Program-made: the position numbers and the translations under genes
Notes under the pieces: generated by a model
Told to the model about the DNA's origin: nothing
Seen by the model: the letters and a program-made list of their open reading frames with translations, nothing else
The model's database searches: none
Shown: in pieces, positions 24,028 to 36,400 of the stretch
Position numbering within the stretch: the first letter of the stretch is position 1
Layout: each line of letters starts with the position of its first letter
Origin: Escallonia rubra
Lineage: Eukaryota; Streptophyta; Magnoliopsida; Escalloniales; Escalloniaceae
Reading direction: 5' to 3'
Length of the DNA stretch: 64,000 nucleotides
NCBI GenBank assembly: GCA_033065855.1
Contig: JAVXUO010002934.1
Span: forward strand, 124,001-188,000

Positions 24028-25421
24028 AGCTTTGAACTTTGGAAAAAAGGGCTGCAATAATTTCTTTGTTTTGCGACTTCCAGCTAAAGTTATGTTTAGC
24101 AGGGGAAAGAAGAGATTTATGTTTAGCATCTCTGGTTGAAAGAGATTTTTGAATCAGTGAACTCATTGAGGAACTTTTGTTTCACCCGCATTTCATTGGT
24201 ATGAAGCAATTTTCAGAGAAGGCTCCTTCAATCCATCAGTCCTTTCTTTCTCCACCGCATCTTTGCCGTATCTATATGAGGTAACTCCTCTTCTTTAAGC
24301 AAAAAATATATTGCATGCATGTTTGTATAGGAGAATTGGAAGTGCATGCTTTATTGAATGGATTGCTCAAAGCGATCTATAGCAGATTTTTGTTTGAAGC
24401 ATTTTTCCTGAATTTTTGATTTTCAAACGCTATAGATTGTAAATTGATGGTAGTTTAGTGAGTTAGTGGTTTAGACCAAAGGGTTAGTTGCTTCCCTTAA
24501 TGTGCATACTTACGTAGATTGAACACTTGAATTTTCTTGATGCGCATTCTTGAGTAACTGGAAACACTTGCATTCCCCAAATTCAATCTACTGATGTCCA
24601 GAGTATCAGCGTAAGAAAAAAAGGACGCATTCCAACAGAGAACAAATCAAAAAAATCATACACTCAAGGCTTAGTGGTCCATCATCATCTTAATGTATTT
24701 GTTATAACGAGACAGTCACGTAAATTAACAAAAGTCTATTCATAGTCACTGGTTCACCGTTTTTAATTCAGAATATTGTATGTGTTACTGAGTGGTCATA
24801 CCAAATCTAAAAGCGGGTTATTTGAAATTTTAATGCCATGGTTCTTTCCACTGTTGCTGATTTGCGAGTGTATTTACAAAATCCTTTTACCAATTTCAGG
24901 TTGTTGAAAACCAAGTACTGCATATGCATGTTGCCTCAGCAATGCAATTCACTGCCTACCCTACTCTACTCCCCGTTGACACACCTTTTACTTAAGGAGG
25001 TACATATTTTCAACTCACCACTCTCCTCCTAATTTGACCGCCCTTTAATACACACACATGGACACTCATAGATTTGAGCAGATGTTCTTGGTAACAATGA
25101 TCTTATAATAATCTGTGAAAATAGGGCTGAGTTTTTCCCTGAAACTCACTTGGATTGCCGAGCATATGAGCTTTCAAACAGAGTAAAGAATTATAGGAAA
25201 ACAAATAGGTTTTTGTTCATATGGACCCCTAAATCTGCTACTAAATAGTGTTCAGTGAATTTAACTTTTTGACCTCTCATATTTTGCAGGCAAATTGCTT
25301 ACTACATAGATCCCCCATAGTGTTCTGTGTAATTTTTCTCGATTTGATTTGTCAATGTATAAAACATATTTTTGTCAAAATTTATGCATATCTATGCATC
25401 ATAGTATGAAGCTGAGATAAC

Positions 25422-25652
25422 ATTTTCTCAACTTATGCTAACATAAGTTTGACAAGTGCTGGACATATTAGTAGGCATTTACGCAATTGTTAAGGTGAGC
25501 ACTGTCACATTCTTTTCACTTGATTTTGATGTTTCTCTCCAGCCCCTACCACCTTAACCTTCAAGGCTTAGAGGTCCAGGATAGAATTAACTGTTTGAAG
25601 GATTTTTTTTATTGCTTCTGTACTTTTCATGCATCTATCTCCCTGCCAAGCT
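25422..25652. repeat. Direct repeat, first copy, about 230 bp
   Basis: Similar to 26331-26558, with the shared core 'cagcccctaccacctta' and the end 'atctccct.ccaagct'. The 909-bp offset suggests an older tandem duplication including the GGT-rich stretch between them. Confidence 0.85.
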
Positions 25653-26330
25653 TCTGATTCCATGACTGATCTGAACTATTTGCCATGGCCACGGTAAAAC
25701 ACCAAGTTCTCTACCCGTCCATCGAAAGTTCTAATTAGTCCTTATATCCAGAATCAGTTGTTCATTTCTTCAAGGCCTTTGATCATTCGCAAATATATTC
25801 TACATGACTTTGATCTCTTAGACTTGGTTAAATACAACACATTTGGCAAAATCCTTATACATTCTGTCTAAATAAAAAAAACTTTTGGTATAACTACTAT
25901 TTGTTATGTTCTGAGGAGCCGAAGATTTAGTCATGGGTGGTCGTGCTTGGTGGTAAAATTGGGGTTTGAGAGATTGAGGATGGCTTCAGTAATGGGGGTT
26001 GCCGTTAGATGGCATGGTGGTTCTGTTTCATGGTGATGACAATAATTGTTTTTAAGAGAAGAAGTTGATATTTAAAGGTGAGTTGATGATTGAAGGTAGC
26101 AACTATGAACTGGCAATGCTTGGAATGCCAGGTAATTGAAGATTGAGAAATAGTTATGGAGGCTATGATGCAGATGGCAATAATCGTAGTTGCTAAAGAT
26201 GGTCATGCAGGAGGAAGAGATATGGCAACAGTAATAGAGAACCAGTAAGAGATGGCAGAATGATGATGAATATTTATTCATTGCTTCCACTAATCAAGAA
26301 AAGAGCATATATGCAGGAAGAGTAGAGTAA

Positions 26331-26558
26331 ATTTTCTCAACTTATGCTAACCTAAGTTCGAACAGTGCTGCACATATTAGTAGGCACTTTGGCAATTTTT
26401 AGGTGAGCACTGTCACATTGTTTGCAATTGATTTTAATATTTATCTCCAGCCCCTACCACCTTAACATTCAAGCTTAGGGGTCCAGGTTAGATTTAGCTA
26501 TTTGAAGGATTTTTGCATTGCTTTTGTATTTTTCATGCATGTATCTCCCTACCAAGCT
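26331..26558. repeat. Direct repeat, second copy
   Basis: Partner of 25422-25652, more diverged than the 221-bp duplication at 23586. Confidence 0.85.
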
Positions 26559-27040
26559 GTTTGACTAATATGGTATTGCTTCCTATGTCAACTTGCTATA
26601 ACAGCATGAAAGGAATGTGTCTTAAGAGTTGTAAGGCCATCTTCGTTCTCTTTCTTATGATAAATAGTACAGGAGAACCAGGGATCCGGATCTTCAGGTT
26701 TCTTTAGTGTAGCAGAGGCCACCTATTGTCGAGTCACAATGCTGCTCCATTTAGGTACACTTTTTTGTATAACCTAAAACTACAGACAAGGGCATACGCT
26801 AAAACAAATAATAAAAGAGGCACCCTTTTCCATTTAATCATTGTAAGCTGGTGCAATTCTACCAAAGAGACTCGAGTAACAATGTTTAGTACATGCTGAG
26901 TACATATGCCACCGCATTAGTTTCTTTTCATCATTTCTCAAACTTTGCCATAGTAGAACACTAAATTCTGTACCTAGATATCTCAGCAAAATTATAAAGG
27001 TATTGTTCCAACAGCATTTTACTCTTTCTTGCTATGCCAC

Positions 27041-28402
27041 GTGCACCTATCTTCCACCGGTGCAATGAAAGTCTATGCAAATGTCGACCTCGATGAAGTG
27101 CATCAATTTAAGCAAATAATGGAGAGTACACCAGGCAAAAACTTTCAAATCTAGCAAGAACCAATGCCCAAAAACCCACCCTTTCTGAAATTAAAATGGC
27201 AAACATGTTGACAATCAACCAAGTATTAAATACCCAATTCAAGGAAGAAGAAGAGGTAAATTTTAGTTTTACAATCAATATATAATTTTCACTTCTCCTC
27301 ATTCTTATGCATCTTATATATGTGCACTCACCTATACTCTTACTGGTAAAGGAAATAACATGTACCGTTGTGGAAAAAAATTGTTGCGGTGCTATCAGAC
27401 AATGGATGGTTCTATTTTACATGCCTGAGGTGCTTCGAAGGCTTAAAATCAAACAAAAGCATTCTTCTCTGTGACAGTTGTGGTCCAATTTCTGGCCTTA
27501 CAGTTCAACCGTAATGAATGTTCTCTATATAAAGTTATACTAACAAATTGAAGGTCAACATTTCAAATTCCAACCACACTCATCCAATTGCTATAATGCA
27601 GGTACAAAATTCAAATTCAAGTGAACAACATAACTGGGACTACTACATTTGTGATGTTCAACAAACAAGCAGGAAATAATGCTCCACATTCCTGTACAAC
27701 AACTAATCACCTTGCAAAATGAGGTATGAATTAGACACAGAATAAATTTTCCTTCATAGTTATATTTGTAACAGAACTAAATCCCAATAATATTTTACTA
27801 GGTTGGCGCATTGTATGCAATACCTAATCCTTTAAAGAATATTATTGGTAAGACTAGGATATTTTAGATAAAAATTGTTTGTAAGCAAGTGAACGAAGGC
27901 TTTGAAGACTATGTAGTGAATAATTTATTTGAAAATGAAAATGCAATAAACAATGACAAAGCAGCTAAAAATGGAGAGGTATGCAAATATTAGCAAAAGT
28001 AATTTATACCTTTTTTCCATTACATACTAAGATTTAGTGCTTTCAATCAGGAGAGTGAAGAAAATGGTGGTGACTCACAAATCTCAAGCACTGAAAAAGT
28101 ACAGAAGAAGCGTATCAAGAACAAACAAGCAAATTCTGAAGATGACGTGATTGATGAATTGCACAATGGTGATGCAAATGTACTCAACACCAAAACTCCA
28201 AAAAAAAAATAATGAAAGGCAGAAAAGAGCTCCGAAGGTAACCCATGGCAACACGAAGAAGAGATGCCTCCAAAAGATGCATGCATATGTTGACGGAATA
28301 TGCAATGAATTACAAGATGAAGGCATAGATGTTGCACTAACCACATTCAGTGCCAAAAGTGAAAGGAAGAATAGAGCTAGAAAAGTAAGCTACGATGATT
28401 AG
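27041..28402 (+). pseudogene. RPA1-like gene, C-terminal half, decayed
   Basis: Exons resemble the minus-strand gene at 8500-11936 but are clearly diverged. 27041-27255 matches exon 5 ('MKVYANVDLDEV' against 'TKIYANLDITEV'), with a frame change near 27150. 27368-27510 matches the zinc-ribbon exon ('NGWFYFTCLRCF', 'LLCDSCG'; CxxC and CxxC). 27601-27705 matches the next exon ('NNITGTTTFVMFNKQAG'). 27801-27978 holds the C-terminal OB fold with a stop near 27870. A tail exon from 28051 is lysine-rich and its frame breaks in the poly-A at 28199-28210. Exons 1-4 are not found. As Helitron cargo it would have encoded a single-strand DNA-binding protein. Confidence 0.75.
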
Positions 28403-28643
28403 CAGTATCGATCCTGAATTAGTCTATATCTAAAATTTGGTGTTACAGATGTTTTGATATGATTCTTATAGAATACGTAGTGGATTAATTTATTCGAATC
28501 ATTTACATACTTGAGTAATGTCAAATATAACGTTTAAGATGTTTAAATGAATAAGCTCATCTGCTTTTAGAATTCATTATCTTTCTTTCTCTTTTGAAAT
28601 TTTAAATGGATATGATTGACAATAAATCTAAATTGCATCGCGT

Positions 28644-28661
28644 CCCGTGCATTTGCACGGG
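28644..28661 (+). other. H2 Helitron 3' terminal hairpin
   Basis: Stem CCCGTGCA/TGCACGGG with a 2-nt loop, 8 bases before CTAG (28670-28673) and a following T. Same structure at 16223, 38390 (minus strand) and 49988. Confidence 0.88.
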
Positions 28662-28673
28662 CACATTAGCTAG

Positions 28674-29095
28674 TTATATGATAGAAGTTTCTATCATATA
28701 ATAAATATATAATAGACGAAGCATTGTGCATTGTCGAGGAGACACATAAGCCTTTTTAGGAGTTCTTTTCCCTTTTTACCCCTTTTAATTTTACGACACG
28801 TCATCGTATTTGTTTTGACATCACATTCCTTTTTCACTTCTACTTATTAGAAACACATGCACCATGGCTCTTTACTATTTATTATTAAAAATTTCGTAGG
28901 TATTATTGACATATTTTGACTAAACTATATAAGAGTAAAAAACCAACTATGTACCTTCTAAAACTCTACCTATTCATTAAACCAACATATTAGACCTCAA
29001 TTTTGATCACTAACACCTCAAAAGTACTTTAAAAACAAAATAAAATCTCACAAGTATAAAATACGAAAATCATGTATGAAATCAAAGATAAATTA
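28674..29095 (+). mobile_element. H1 Helitron 5' fragment
   Basis: Begins directly after the H2 CTAG with a 26-bp palindrome (28675-28700), then the AATAGACGAAGC core and H1 5' sequence including CGACACGTCATC near 28797. Similarity to the H1 elements at 50015-52399 and 52400-56145 fades near 29095, so only the 5' 0.4 kb remains. Confidence 0.75.
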
Positions 29096-29394
29096 AATGG
29101 TGATTTTGTAAGAGTTTAATTGGCAAATTCATGCATATTTTTGCATTATTGATTTTGTGGGTGTACAAGGAGTGCAAAGAAGTGGGACGTGTCATTAGCA
29201 ACTTCAAAGACCTGGAATGTTACCAGCTAATACAAGCCATTATTAATTTGATTGTCTTATGGATGCCAAGTTGGATAATGATTGTTTAGGTATTTGGGAG
29301 TGGGAACTAAGAAAAGTCCCCACTCCCAAATACCTAAAACTTCTAAACATAATAGACACCTTCTGCACCTTCCCGGGAGAAAACCCAGTTCTTC
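29096..29394. other. Unassigned spacer with a strong hairpin
   Basis: No gene is seen. A 20-bp perfect inverted repeat lies at 29285-29304 and 29319-29338 with a 14-nt loop, in which further pairing is possible. This may be original host sequence or a tiny foldback element. Confidence 0.6.
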
Positions 29395-30580
29395 TTTTTT
29401 TTTTTTTTTTTTTTTGGTACCAAATATGACATTGTATTAAAATTAACGGATTACAACCATGTTCCCACCTTCTTCCAAATTACACAAAAGGTTGGATGAA
29501 GGTGGAACAAAGCCAAAAAGGTTGTGAACAAAAGCCTTCGCAGCAAGGTTATGAGCGGCCCGATTTCCTTCTCTTGGAGTGTGCATAATTTCCCAGCAAG
29601 GGATAAGATCTAAAAGAGTACGTAAATCATGGAAAATGCTGCTGCATCTCCATGGAGGGGTAGACAGATTGTCTTGAATGAGGCTAGTAATGTTCAGAGC
29701 ATCACCTTCCAGAATAACATAATTCTTCTTGTATTCCACCGCTTTCCTAATGGCCATCAAGGCTGCCAGTGCCTCTGCTTCCTCAGCATTCTCTGTGTTT
29801 GCTTTCATTGTGTAACCAAATTCACATATACCACTATCATTCCGGCAAATCACAGCTAAACTAGCTTCAGAACCTCTGATTGCTGCGTCGAAATTGAGCT
29901 TGCTCCATCCCGAAGGGGGTGGTAACCAACCTCTAGCTTCAAATCTCAGGGGAATAAGTTTGTTGAAAGCTTCAACTACAGCTAGGGTCTCCTTGTTAAT
30001 GGTTTCCGCCAAATACATCACGTTAATAGTAAAATTTTCATGAACAACCTTGTTACGATGGAACCAGACAAGATCCATGAGTGTGGCCGCAAAAATCGTG
30101 TATTCCATCTGGTTGGTTGCCGAGAGACCATGGCAGTCCAAAATGGCCAGCAGCCAGACACTTGGAGACGTCGATGCTGGAGGTGGTCTAAAACCCATTC
30201 GTGATCTCAGCCAAAGGATCCTTGACACGCTGCATTCAAAGAACAAGTGATACACTGTTTCTGGGAGGACACCACACAAGGGGCAAAAATTGCTAGGGAC
30301 TGAGCTAAGCTGATCCGAAATTGGTTTGATTGGAAGAATGTTCCACGCAATCCTCCAAATAAGAATTTTGTGACGCTCACGAATTTTGGCTTTCCACAGT
30401 TTGTTCCAGAAAAAAGGAGGGAAAGAGCTATTTAGAGAAAATCTGAGTTTGTTTGCTTCCAAGTAAGCTGATTTGGTTGTGAATATTCCTGATCTATTTG
30501 GGGTCCAAGCTATGAAATCTTGGGTTGGAAGGGAAGGAAGCTGAATTTTCAGAATCAGGTTCACCAAATTCTTCTGTTAT
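29395..30580 (-). mobile_element. 5'-truncated LINE (L1 type)
   Basis: A T run at 29395-29415 is the poly(A) tail of a minus-strand insertion; the coding part follows on the minus strand. The 5' truncation lies near 30580. TTCTTCT occurs next to the poly-T (29388-29394) and near 30572 and may be the target duplication, but it is short and low complexity. Confidence 0.85.
29443..30567 (-). CDS. LINE ORF2 C-terminus: zinc-binding RT region plus RNase H
   Basis: About 374 residues open without a stop. First comes the zf-RVT region that follows the reverse transcriptase of plant LINEs (about residues 30-125: 'WNKLWKAKIRERHKILIWR', 'FCPLCGVLPETVYHLFFEC'). Then an RNase H domain (about 220-350) with the acidic positions 'KLNFDAAIRG', 'AEEAEALAAL' and 'LEGDALN', and the end motif 'REGNRAAHNLA'. 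The endonuclease and polymerase parts are missing because the insertion is 5'-truncated, so this is a dead fragment and there is no true start codon. The open frame suggests a fairly recent insertion. Confidence 0.88.
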   Translation of the reverse strand: MVNLILKIQLPSLPTQDFIAWTPNRSGIFTTKSAYLEANKLRFSLNSSFPPFFWNKLWKAKIRERHKILIWRIAWNILPIKPISDQLSSVPSNFCPLCGVLPETVYHLFFECSVSRILWLRSRMGFRPPPASTSPSVWLLAILDCHGLSATNQMEYTIFAATLMDLVWFHRNKVVHENFTINVMYLAETINKETLAVVEAFNKLIPLRFEARGWLPPPSGWSKLNFDAAIRGSEASLAVICRNDSGICEFGYTMKANTENAEEAEALAALMAIRKAVEYKKNYVILEGDALNITSLIQDNLSTPPWRCSSIFHDLRTLLDLIPCWEIMHTPREGNRAAHNLAAKAFVHNLFGFVPPSSNLLCNLEEGGNMVVIR

Positions 30581-31380
30581 TGAGTCTGTAAGCCCTAAAG
30601 ACTGACACAACTGTGCAAAACTATGATAGCTGCAGCACCAGTTTCGAGTATTCCTTATTGAAACTATTGGTTTGCATCAAAATACAACTATCGGTACAGA
30701 AAAATTTGTCTTTCATAAAAAATTCAAACTTTTATTTTGAGCCCACCGCATCCTTGACTTACAGTGAGGCCACTCTTAATTTCTTAGGACTAATACCATA
30801 TTTATGTCATAAAAAAGCCTTTTTTACGTTTTTTAAGAAAATCTAAGGCTCTAAGGCAATATATATTATGCCAACTTCATAAAAAAACAAAGTCAATAGA
30901 ATCGATACAAGCAAGAAAAATGATATAGTAATATTCGATTCATAAGGATACAAAAAATACTTATTATATTGCATTGTAATAATGCTTTTAGATGAGGATG
31001 CTGCCATAAAGTAAAATATGTACATTGATCGATACTAAAGAAACTTTAATACAATAGTAAATCCATATGTCAAATAAAAACTGAGTTATAAGGCTTTTAG
31101 AGATAAGTTGATATGCTAAACAATCTGCACTTTCAAAAAACATGAGTGACAAAATTATATAATGAAATAAGTGATATATCTCATAAGTTGGAGATTTTTT
31201 ATACTATACTTAATAATAAACTAAATTATGAATTTTATCACCTAAAGTATTCTACGAGATAAGAACCAAAAATTTAAAGAGCAAAAGCTAAGGAAAGATA
31301 AAAAGTTTAAATAAGAAATAATGTAAAAACATGAGAGACAAAATTATATATTGAAATAAATGTTAAAGCTTACTAGGAGT
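30581..31380. other. Unassigned AT-rich spacer
   Basis: Between the LINE and the next H1 copy. No gene, repeat or Helitron end is recognised. Short ORFs here (30613-30846 and 30843-31025) have no family features. Confidence 0.6.
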
Positions 31381-33111
31381 TTATCATATCATATCATATA
31401 AATATATAATAGACGAAGCGTTGTGCGTCATTGAGGCGACACATAAGTTTTTTCTTATTATTCTTTTCCCTTTTTACCTAGATCATAGGAAGATGCTTAC
31501 AACCTCTCATACAATGAAAATCAATGGTCATTGTATACTTTTAGTGGCACTTATTTAGTGACCTTAATTTTTTAAAAATTGTCAGTTACGGTGTCAACAA
31601 AAATGACACTAAGCATATTTATCGATCATTAACTTTTTTGTATAGAGGGTTGTAGGGATTTTCATGGGCGGTAAGTAAAAATAATTCATTATTTGAAATG
31701 AATTAAAATTACTCCACTTGCTTCCATTTCAGTTCAATGTCTATTTTTAGTTGATTATTTATGTCTGCACAATAAATTACTAATTGTATAGTTCTTACAC
31801 ATTTTTTAGGATTTTTTTTTCCAATACAAATGACTGTGACTGATTTTTAATTCATTTATGTTTTAATTCTTGAGTATATATAGGGTAATCTACAAAAAAT
31901 AATGTTAAATATGTGATATTCTAACTTTACAAACTTTTACAATCACCTTAATATACTATAAGCTTAAAACTTAATAAACAATCCACAAATCAAAGATAAA
32001 GTATAAGAATATTGTAATCTTACGCCATTACCCATGTACCACAGTCTAGACAACTGTACAAATATTCACCGCCATATAATTGTTTAACCTCAAACATAAA
32101 AAAAAGGTTTTGTAAAATGATATGACTTTTTTATGATCATTCGAACAATAATTAACTGTCTAATATACACCTTTTTTTTCAAATTAATTATCTTAGAAAA
32201 TATTCAAAATTAAATGGATGGTCAAAAAAGCGTCGAACAAGACCATGAAGTGAAGCAATTAAAATACAGATATTGCCACTACAACACTATAGTTTCTTTT
32301 TTCAGGATTATTCCTACATTTTAAAAGGTTGGTTGTCTGAAAGGAAGTAAAATAGCTCAAGTCACTTTCATTTTTGCTCTAAGATTTTCATGGCATGTTT
32401 TGAGTAGGTTTATTCAATCTAGACAATAATTTACTAAAAAAATTATTAGTACATTTTTGTACTTCCTTTTATAAATTTTAAATTTCATTGTAAAGGACTG
32501 AAGTAGATGTCTAATTTAATATATGATAAGGAGTTCTATCAAGAGTACTTATAACATAAAACTATTGATCAGTGATGATGAACCACATAACATGAAAAAC
32601 TAAAAAAATGTCTCACACTTATGTAAATATAGTAAGCAAAATGAATAGCGTAAATATAATTTTGTGTATGAATTCTTGAAATATAACTTTTTCGTACAAA
32701 AACAAAACTACTACCTAAAATACTAAAGAATAAAGTAACTTTTTAATTTGATGTGAAATAATTGATTACTCATTGTATGATTCAGATTTTGAATACTTTA
32801 TTTTGAACTTCTAAATCTTACTAATTCTTTAAGCACTATAGCATGCTTTACTATTTTGAAACCATTTCGGGATTATGCTTTCATTGAATTTTTCTTTAGT
32901 ATGACACTGCTTATATGTGAAATGCATGAACGTGATATGTTTTGAATTCGATGGTTCACTTCAAGCGGATACGAATAAATAGTAATTTTCAAAACTATCA
33001 ACATGATGCTTAAATATCCAACCTTAACTCTACAATAATATGTTAAAATTCAAACATACTCGTACCATTTAAACAGAATTCACCCGGGTCTTGCCCGGGT
33101 TACTGAACTAG
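31381..33111 (+). mobile_element. H1 Helitron copy D, internally deleted, 1.7 kb
   Basis: The 5' end has a (TATCA)n tract then the AATAGACGAAGCG core (31411); the 3' end has hairpin 33082-33100 and CTAG 33108-33111. The repeat array is missing: sequence jumps from the first ~90 bases to the single-copy middle (31486 onward, matching 54525 onward in copy C). The base after CTAG is A, not the usual T. Confidence 0.82.
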
Positions 33112-33159
33112 ATTCCTAACTTCGTTGGGTAGGGAGGGCTCTGTCCATGCAACCTTTTA

Positions 33160-33164
33160 CTTTT
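33160..33164. repeat. Copia target site duplication, left
   Basis: CTTTT, identical to 38151-38155. Confidence 0.85.
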
Positions 33165-33406
33165 TCTTAAGAAAATAAAGAGAAGAGATAAATGAAGACA
33201 TAAAGAGAGAATTGACTGAATGTTTTCTGTGTGTCTTTACATTGAGAAGAGCATGTATTTATATACACAAGAAGAATCAATTAATCCCTAACTCTAAGCC
33301 ATAAAACCCGTAATCCACTATCAGTGGGATATGATAAGCATAATTCATGTGATCCACTATCAGTGGGATATGATGCGCATAATTCGTGTGATCCAATTCC
33401 TTAACA
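33165..33406 (-). repeat. Copia 3' LTR
   Basis: 242 bp; on the minus strand it starts TGTTAAGG and ends TTCTTAAGA, so the usual terminal CA is absent. A 38-bp internal repeat around 'gatccactatcagtgggat' occurs twice within the LTR. Confidence 0.94.
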
Positions 33407-33418
33407 CTCCCCCTCAAG
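33407..33418 (-). other. Copia polypurine tract
   Basis: Minus strand TTGAGGGGGAG directly before the 3' LTR; primes plus-strand DNA synthesis in this family. Confidence 0.85.
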
Positions 33419-36400
33419 TTGGAGAGTGAATATCATGAAGTCCCAACTTGTTACGTAATGTCTCGAATTGATCTTTTCCCAATGCTTTTGTGAAGACATC
33501 TGCTAACTGAAAGCGGGTAGGCACATATGACGGTTTGATCATTCCAGCTTGTAGTTTTTCTCGAACAATGTGACAATCTATTTCAATGTGCTTTGTGCGC
33601 TCATGAAAAACAGGATTCGCTGCAATATGCAAAGCTGCTTGGTTGTCACAAAATAATTGTGTGGGAGCTACCTGTGGAACTCTTAGATCTTGTAGAATAT
33701 AACGTAGCCATGTTAGCTCTAAACATGTATTTGCCATAGCTCGATATTCTGCTTCTGCTGATGATCTAGAAACATTAGCTTGTTTCTTGGATTTCCATGA
33801 TACAAGAGAATTTCCACGGAAAATGCAATATCCCGTGACTGACCTCCTTGTGGTACGATAACCTCCCCAATCTGAATCACAAAAGGCTTTCAAAGCAAGA
33901 TTGTTTGTGGAAGGAAATAGTAAACCTTGACCAGGATTACCTTTGATGTATTTAAGGATTCGTATGGCTGCATCCCAATGAGGTTTACGAGGCCCATGCA
34001 TGAATTGGCTTAGTGTTCGAACATAATAGACTATGTCGGGCCTTGTGACGGTAAGATAAATCAGTCTGCCAACTAGTCTTCTATATTTAGTTTGATCACT
34101 CAGTAAAATTCCATCTGTAGGAGTGAGCTTCAAATTATGTTCCATTGGAATTTTGTCAGGACGTACACCTAGAAGTCCTGAATCTTGTAAAATATCGAGT
34201 GCATATTTTCTCTGAGACATGAAAATGCCTTTCTTTGAACGAGAGAATTCAATACCCAAAAAGTATTTTAAGTCTCCAAGATCTTTGATGCGGAAGCGTT
34301 TGAGAAGAAATTTTTTGAGACGTTCAATTTCTTGAAGATCATTTCCAGTGAGAAGTATATCGTCAACATAGATGAGGATCGCAGTGAATGAAGTACCTTT
34401 AGCTTTGGTGAAAAGAGAATAATCAGCCTTTGATTGTTGATAACCTGCCCTCTGAATAGTCTCTGAAAATGTGAGAAACCAATTTCTTGATGCTTGTTTG
34501 AGGCCATAAAGGGATTTGTGGAGCCGACATACAATGTTCTCCCCCTGTCGGCGAAGACCAGGTGGAGGTTCCATATACACTTCTTCTTTCAAGTCACCAT
34601 GAAGAAAAGCATTTTGAACATCTAATTGGTAGGCGAACCAATGTCGAACAGAAATAATATTGAGAAGACAACGAAGTGTAGTTAGTTTCGCTGTAGGAGA
34701 AAATGTTTCCTGATAATCGATTCCCTCAACTTGAGTATATCCCTTTGCGACAAGGCGAGCCTTATAACGCTCAACTGTGCCATCAGATCTGTACTTGGTT
34801 TTATAAACCCATTTACAGCCAATAGGTTTATGACCATCAGGAAGTTGAACCAAACTCCAAGTCTTATTTTGTTGCAATGCTTCTAATTCTGCATTCATTG
34901 CTTGTTGCCAATGTGGATCAAGGATAGCCTGAGCATATGACTGAGGCTCGGTATGACCTGTAATGTTGGCTAAAAAGGTACAATGGGCAGAAGAGATACG
35001 AGAGTAGGAAAGAAAGTGAGAAAGAGGATAGCGAGTACCTGGCGTAGAACTTGGCACTGTGGAAGGATGATTGACTTGTGCTGACAGTATGTAGTCTCTA
35101 TGCCATGCTGGAGGTTGCTTGGGCCGAAGGGATTGGCGCGGGGCAAGAGAGGAAGGAATGATAGAATCTGAAGAGGTTGAAATAAGTTCAGTGGATTGGG
35201 CTGGAGGCGAGGATGTAAGAGGCTGGATAGGATTGGGAGAAATATCCTCTGCGGCCGTTGGTTCAGCTAAGGGAGATTGTATGGAAGAGATAGATTCTTG
35301 TATGGTTGTTGGCTCAGTGGGTTGAAGTTGGGAAGATGGGATGTTTGTGGGTAAGGATGGTGAAGATTGCCAATTTTCCATGAAGTCGGGAGAAATATAT
35401 GGCAATGTGGAAGTTGGATGTGTAGCTGACATGAAAGGAAAGATAGTTTCAGAAAATTTGACATCACGACTAACAAAAAATGTTTTAGTTGTCAAATCAA
35501 AAAGTTTGAAACCTTTTTGACCAGTAGGATACCCAACAAATAAGCAACGTTTGGCACGGGAATCAAATTTATATGTGGGATGAACAACAGTTGCGTAACA
35601 CAGACAACCAAAGACTTTCAAGTGATCAAATGATGGTGGATGATTGTACAATAATTCAAAAGGTGACTTGGAAGATAACAATGGGGTTGGCAATCGGTTG
35701 ATAAGATAGACAGCAGTCAATACACATTCTCCCCAAAAAGTAAGGGGCAAGTGAGATTGAAAGCGTAGTGCACGTGCTACAGTTAGAATATGGCGATACT
35801 TGCGTTCAACTACCCCATTTTGTTGTGGAGTTGAAACACAAGTGTGTTGATATTCAATACCATGAGAGTGAAAAAAATTTTGCATGGACAAGAATTCTTT
35901 ACCATTATCTACTCTGATTGCTTTAACCGAGGCATGGAATTGAGTTTTAGCAAATGCAATAAAAGACTGTAAAAATTTTTGAGTTTCTGACTTGTAATGC
36001 ATAAGAAATAACCATGTGCACCTTGTAAAATCATCCACAATTGTAAGAAAAAAACGAGCCCCTGAATGAGTGGGTACTTTGTGTGGACCCCATATATCAC
36101 AATGCAACAAATCAAATGGAGCACGAGTTGATATAGTACTTGAAGGAAATGGAAGTCTGGTCTGTTTAGCCATAGGACAAACAACACAATTATTATCAAA
36201 ACGAATATTATGAGAAGGCAATAATGGAGCAATTAATCTTAGACGAAATGGTGATGGATGTCCCAAACGCATGTGCCACAAATTTGAGGGTTGTGAAACT
36301 TGAAGAGAAACAGGTGCCTGTTGTATTGGGGACATGTAATAGAGACCACCACGCTGCTTACCCGAGCCAATCATCTTCCCCGTAGCCAAGTCCTGCAAAG

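Larger units (their letters stand above)
22477..27040 (+). other. Leader and intron-like sequence of the H2 Helitron
   Basis: This is where the leader and N-terminal exons of the RPA-like gene should lie. I see leader-type sequence with repeats of 'cagattttggtttgaatcaa' (22769, 23158; relatives near 23380) and no convincing N-terminal OB-fold exon. A GGT/ATGG-rich stretch lies at 25920-26300. No other gene is supported. Confidence 0.5.
16253..28673 (+). mobile_element. H2 Helitron carrying an RPA1-like gene, split by a MULE
   Basis: The 5' end starts directly after the CTAG of the previous element with (TA)n then 'aaaaagctgaaacc', matching the H2 5' end at 43394 on the minus strand. The 3' end is hairpin 28644-28661 and CTAG 28670-28673. 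The total is 12.4 kb including the 6.0-kb MULE, leaving about 6.4 kb of Helitron. The leader at 16360-16440 ('ttcaactttcattcctagagtcc') resembles the leader of the H1 element near 46170. Confidence 0.7.

Noticed and set aside
28644..28661. GC-rich hairpins as terminators or as a CRISPR-like repeat
   Set aside because: The hairpins sit at fixed distance from CTAG at element ends and do not form spaced arrays; they are Helitron 3' ends in plant DNA.
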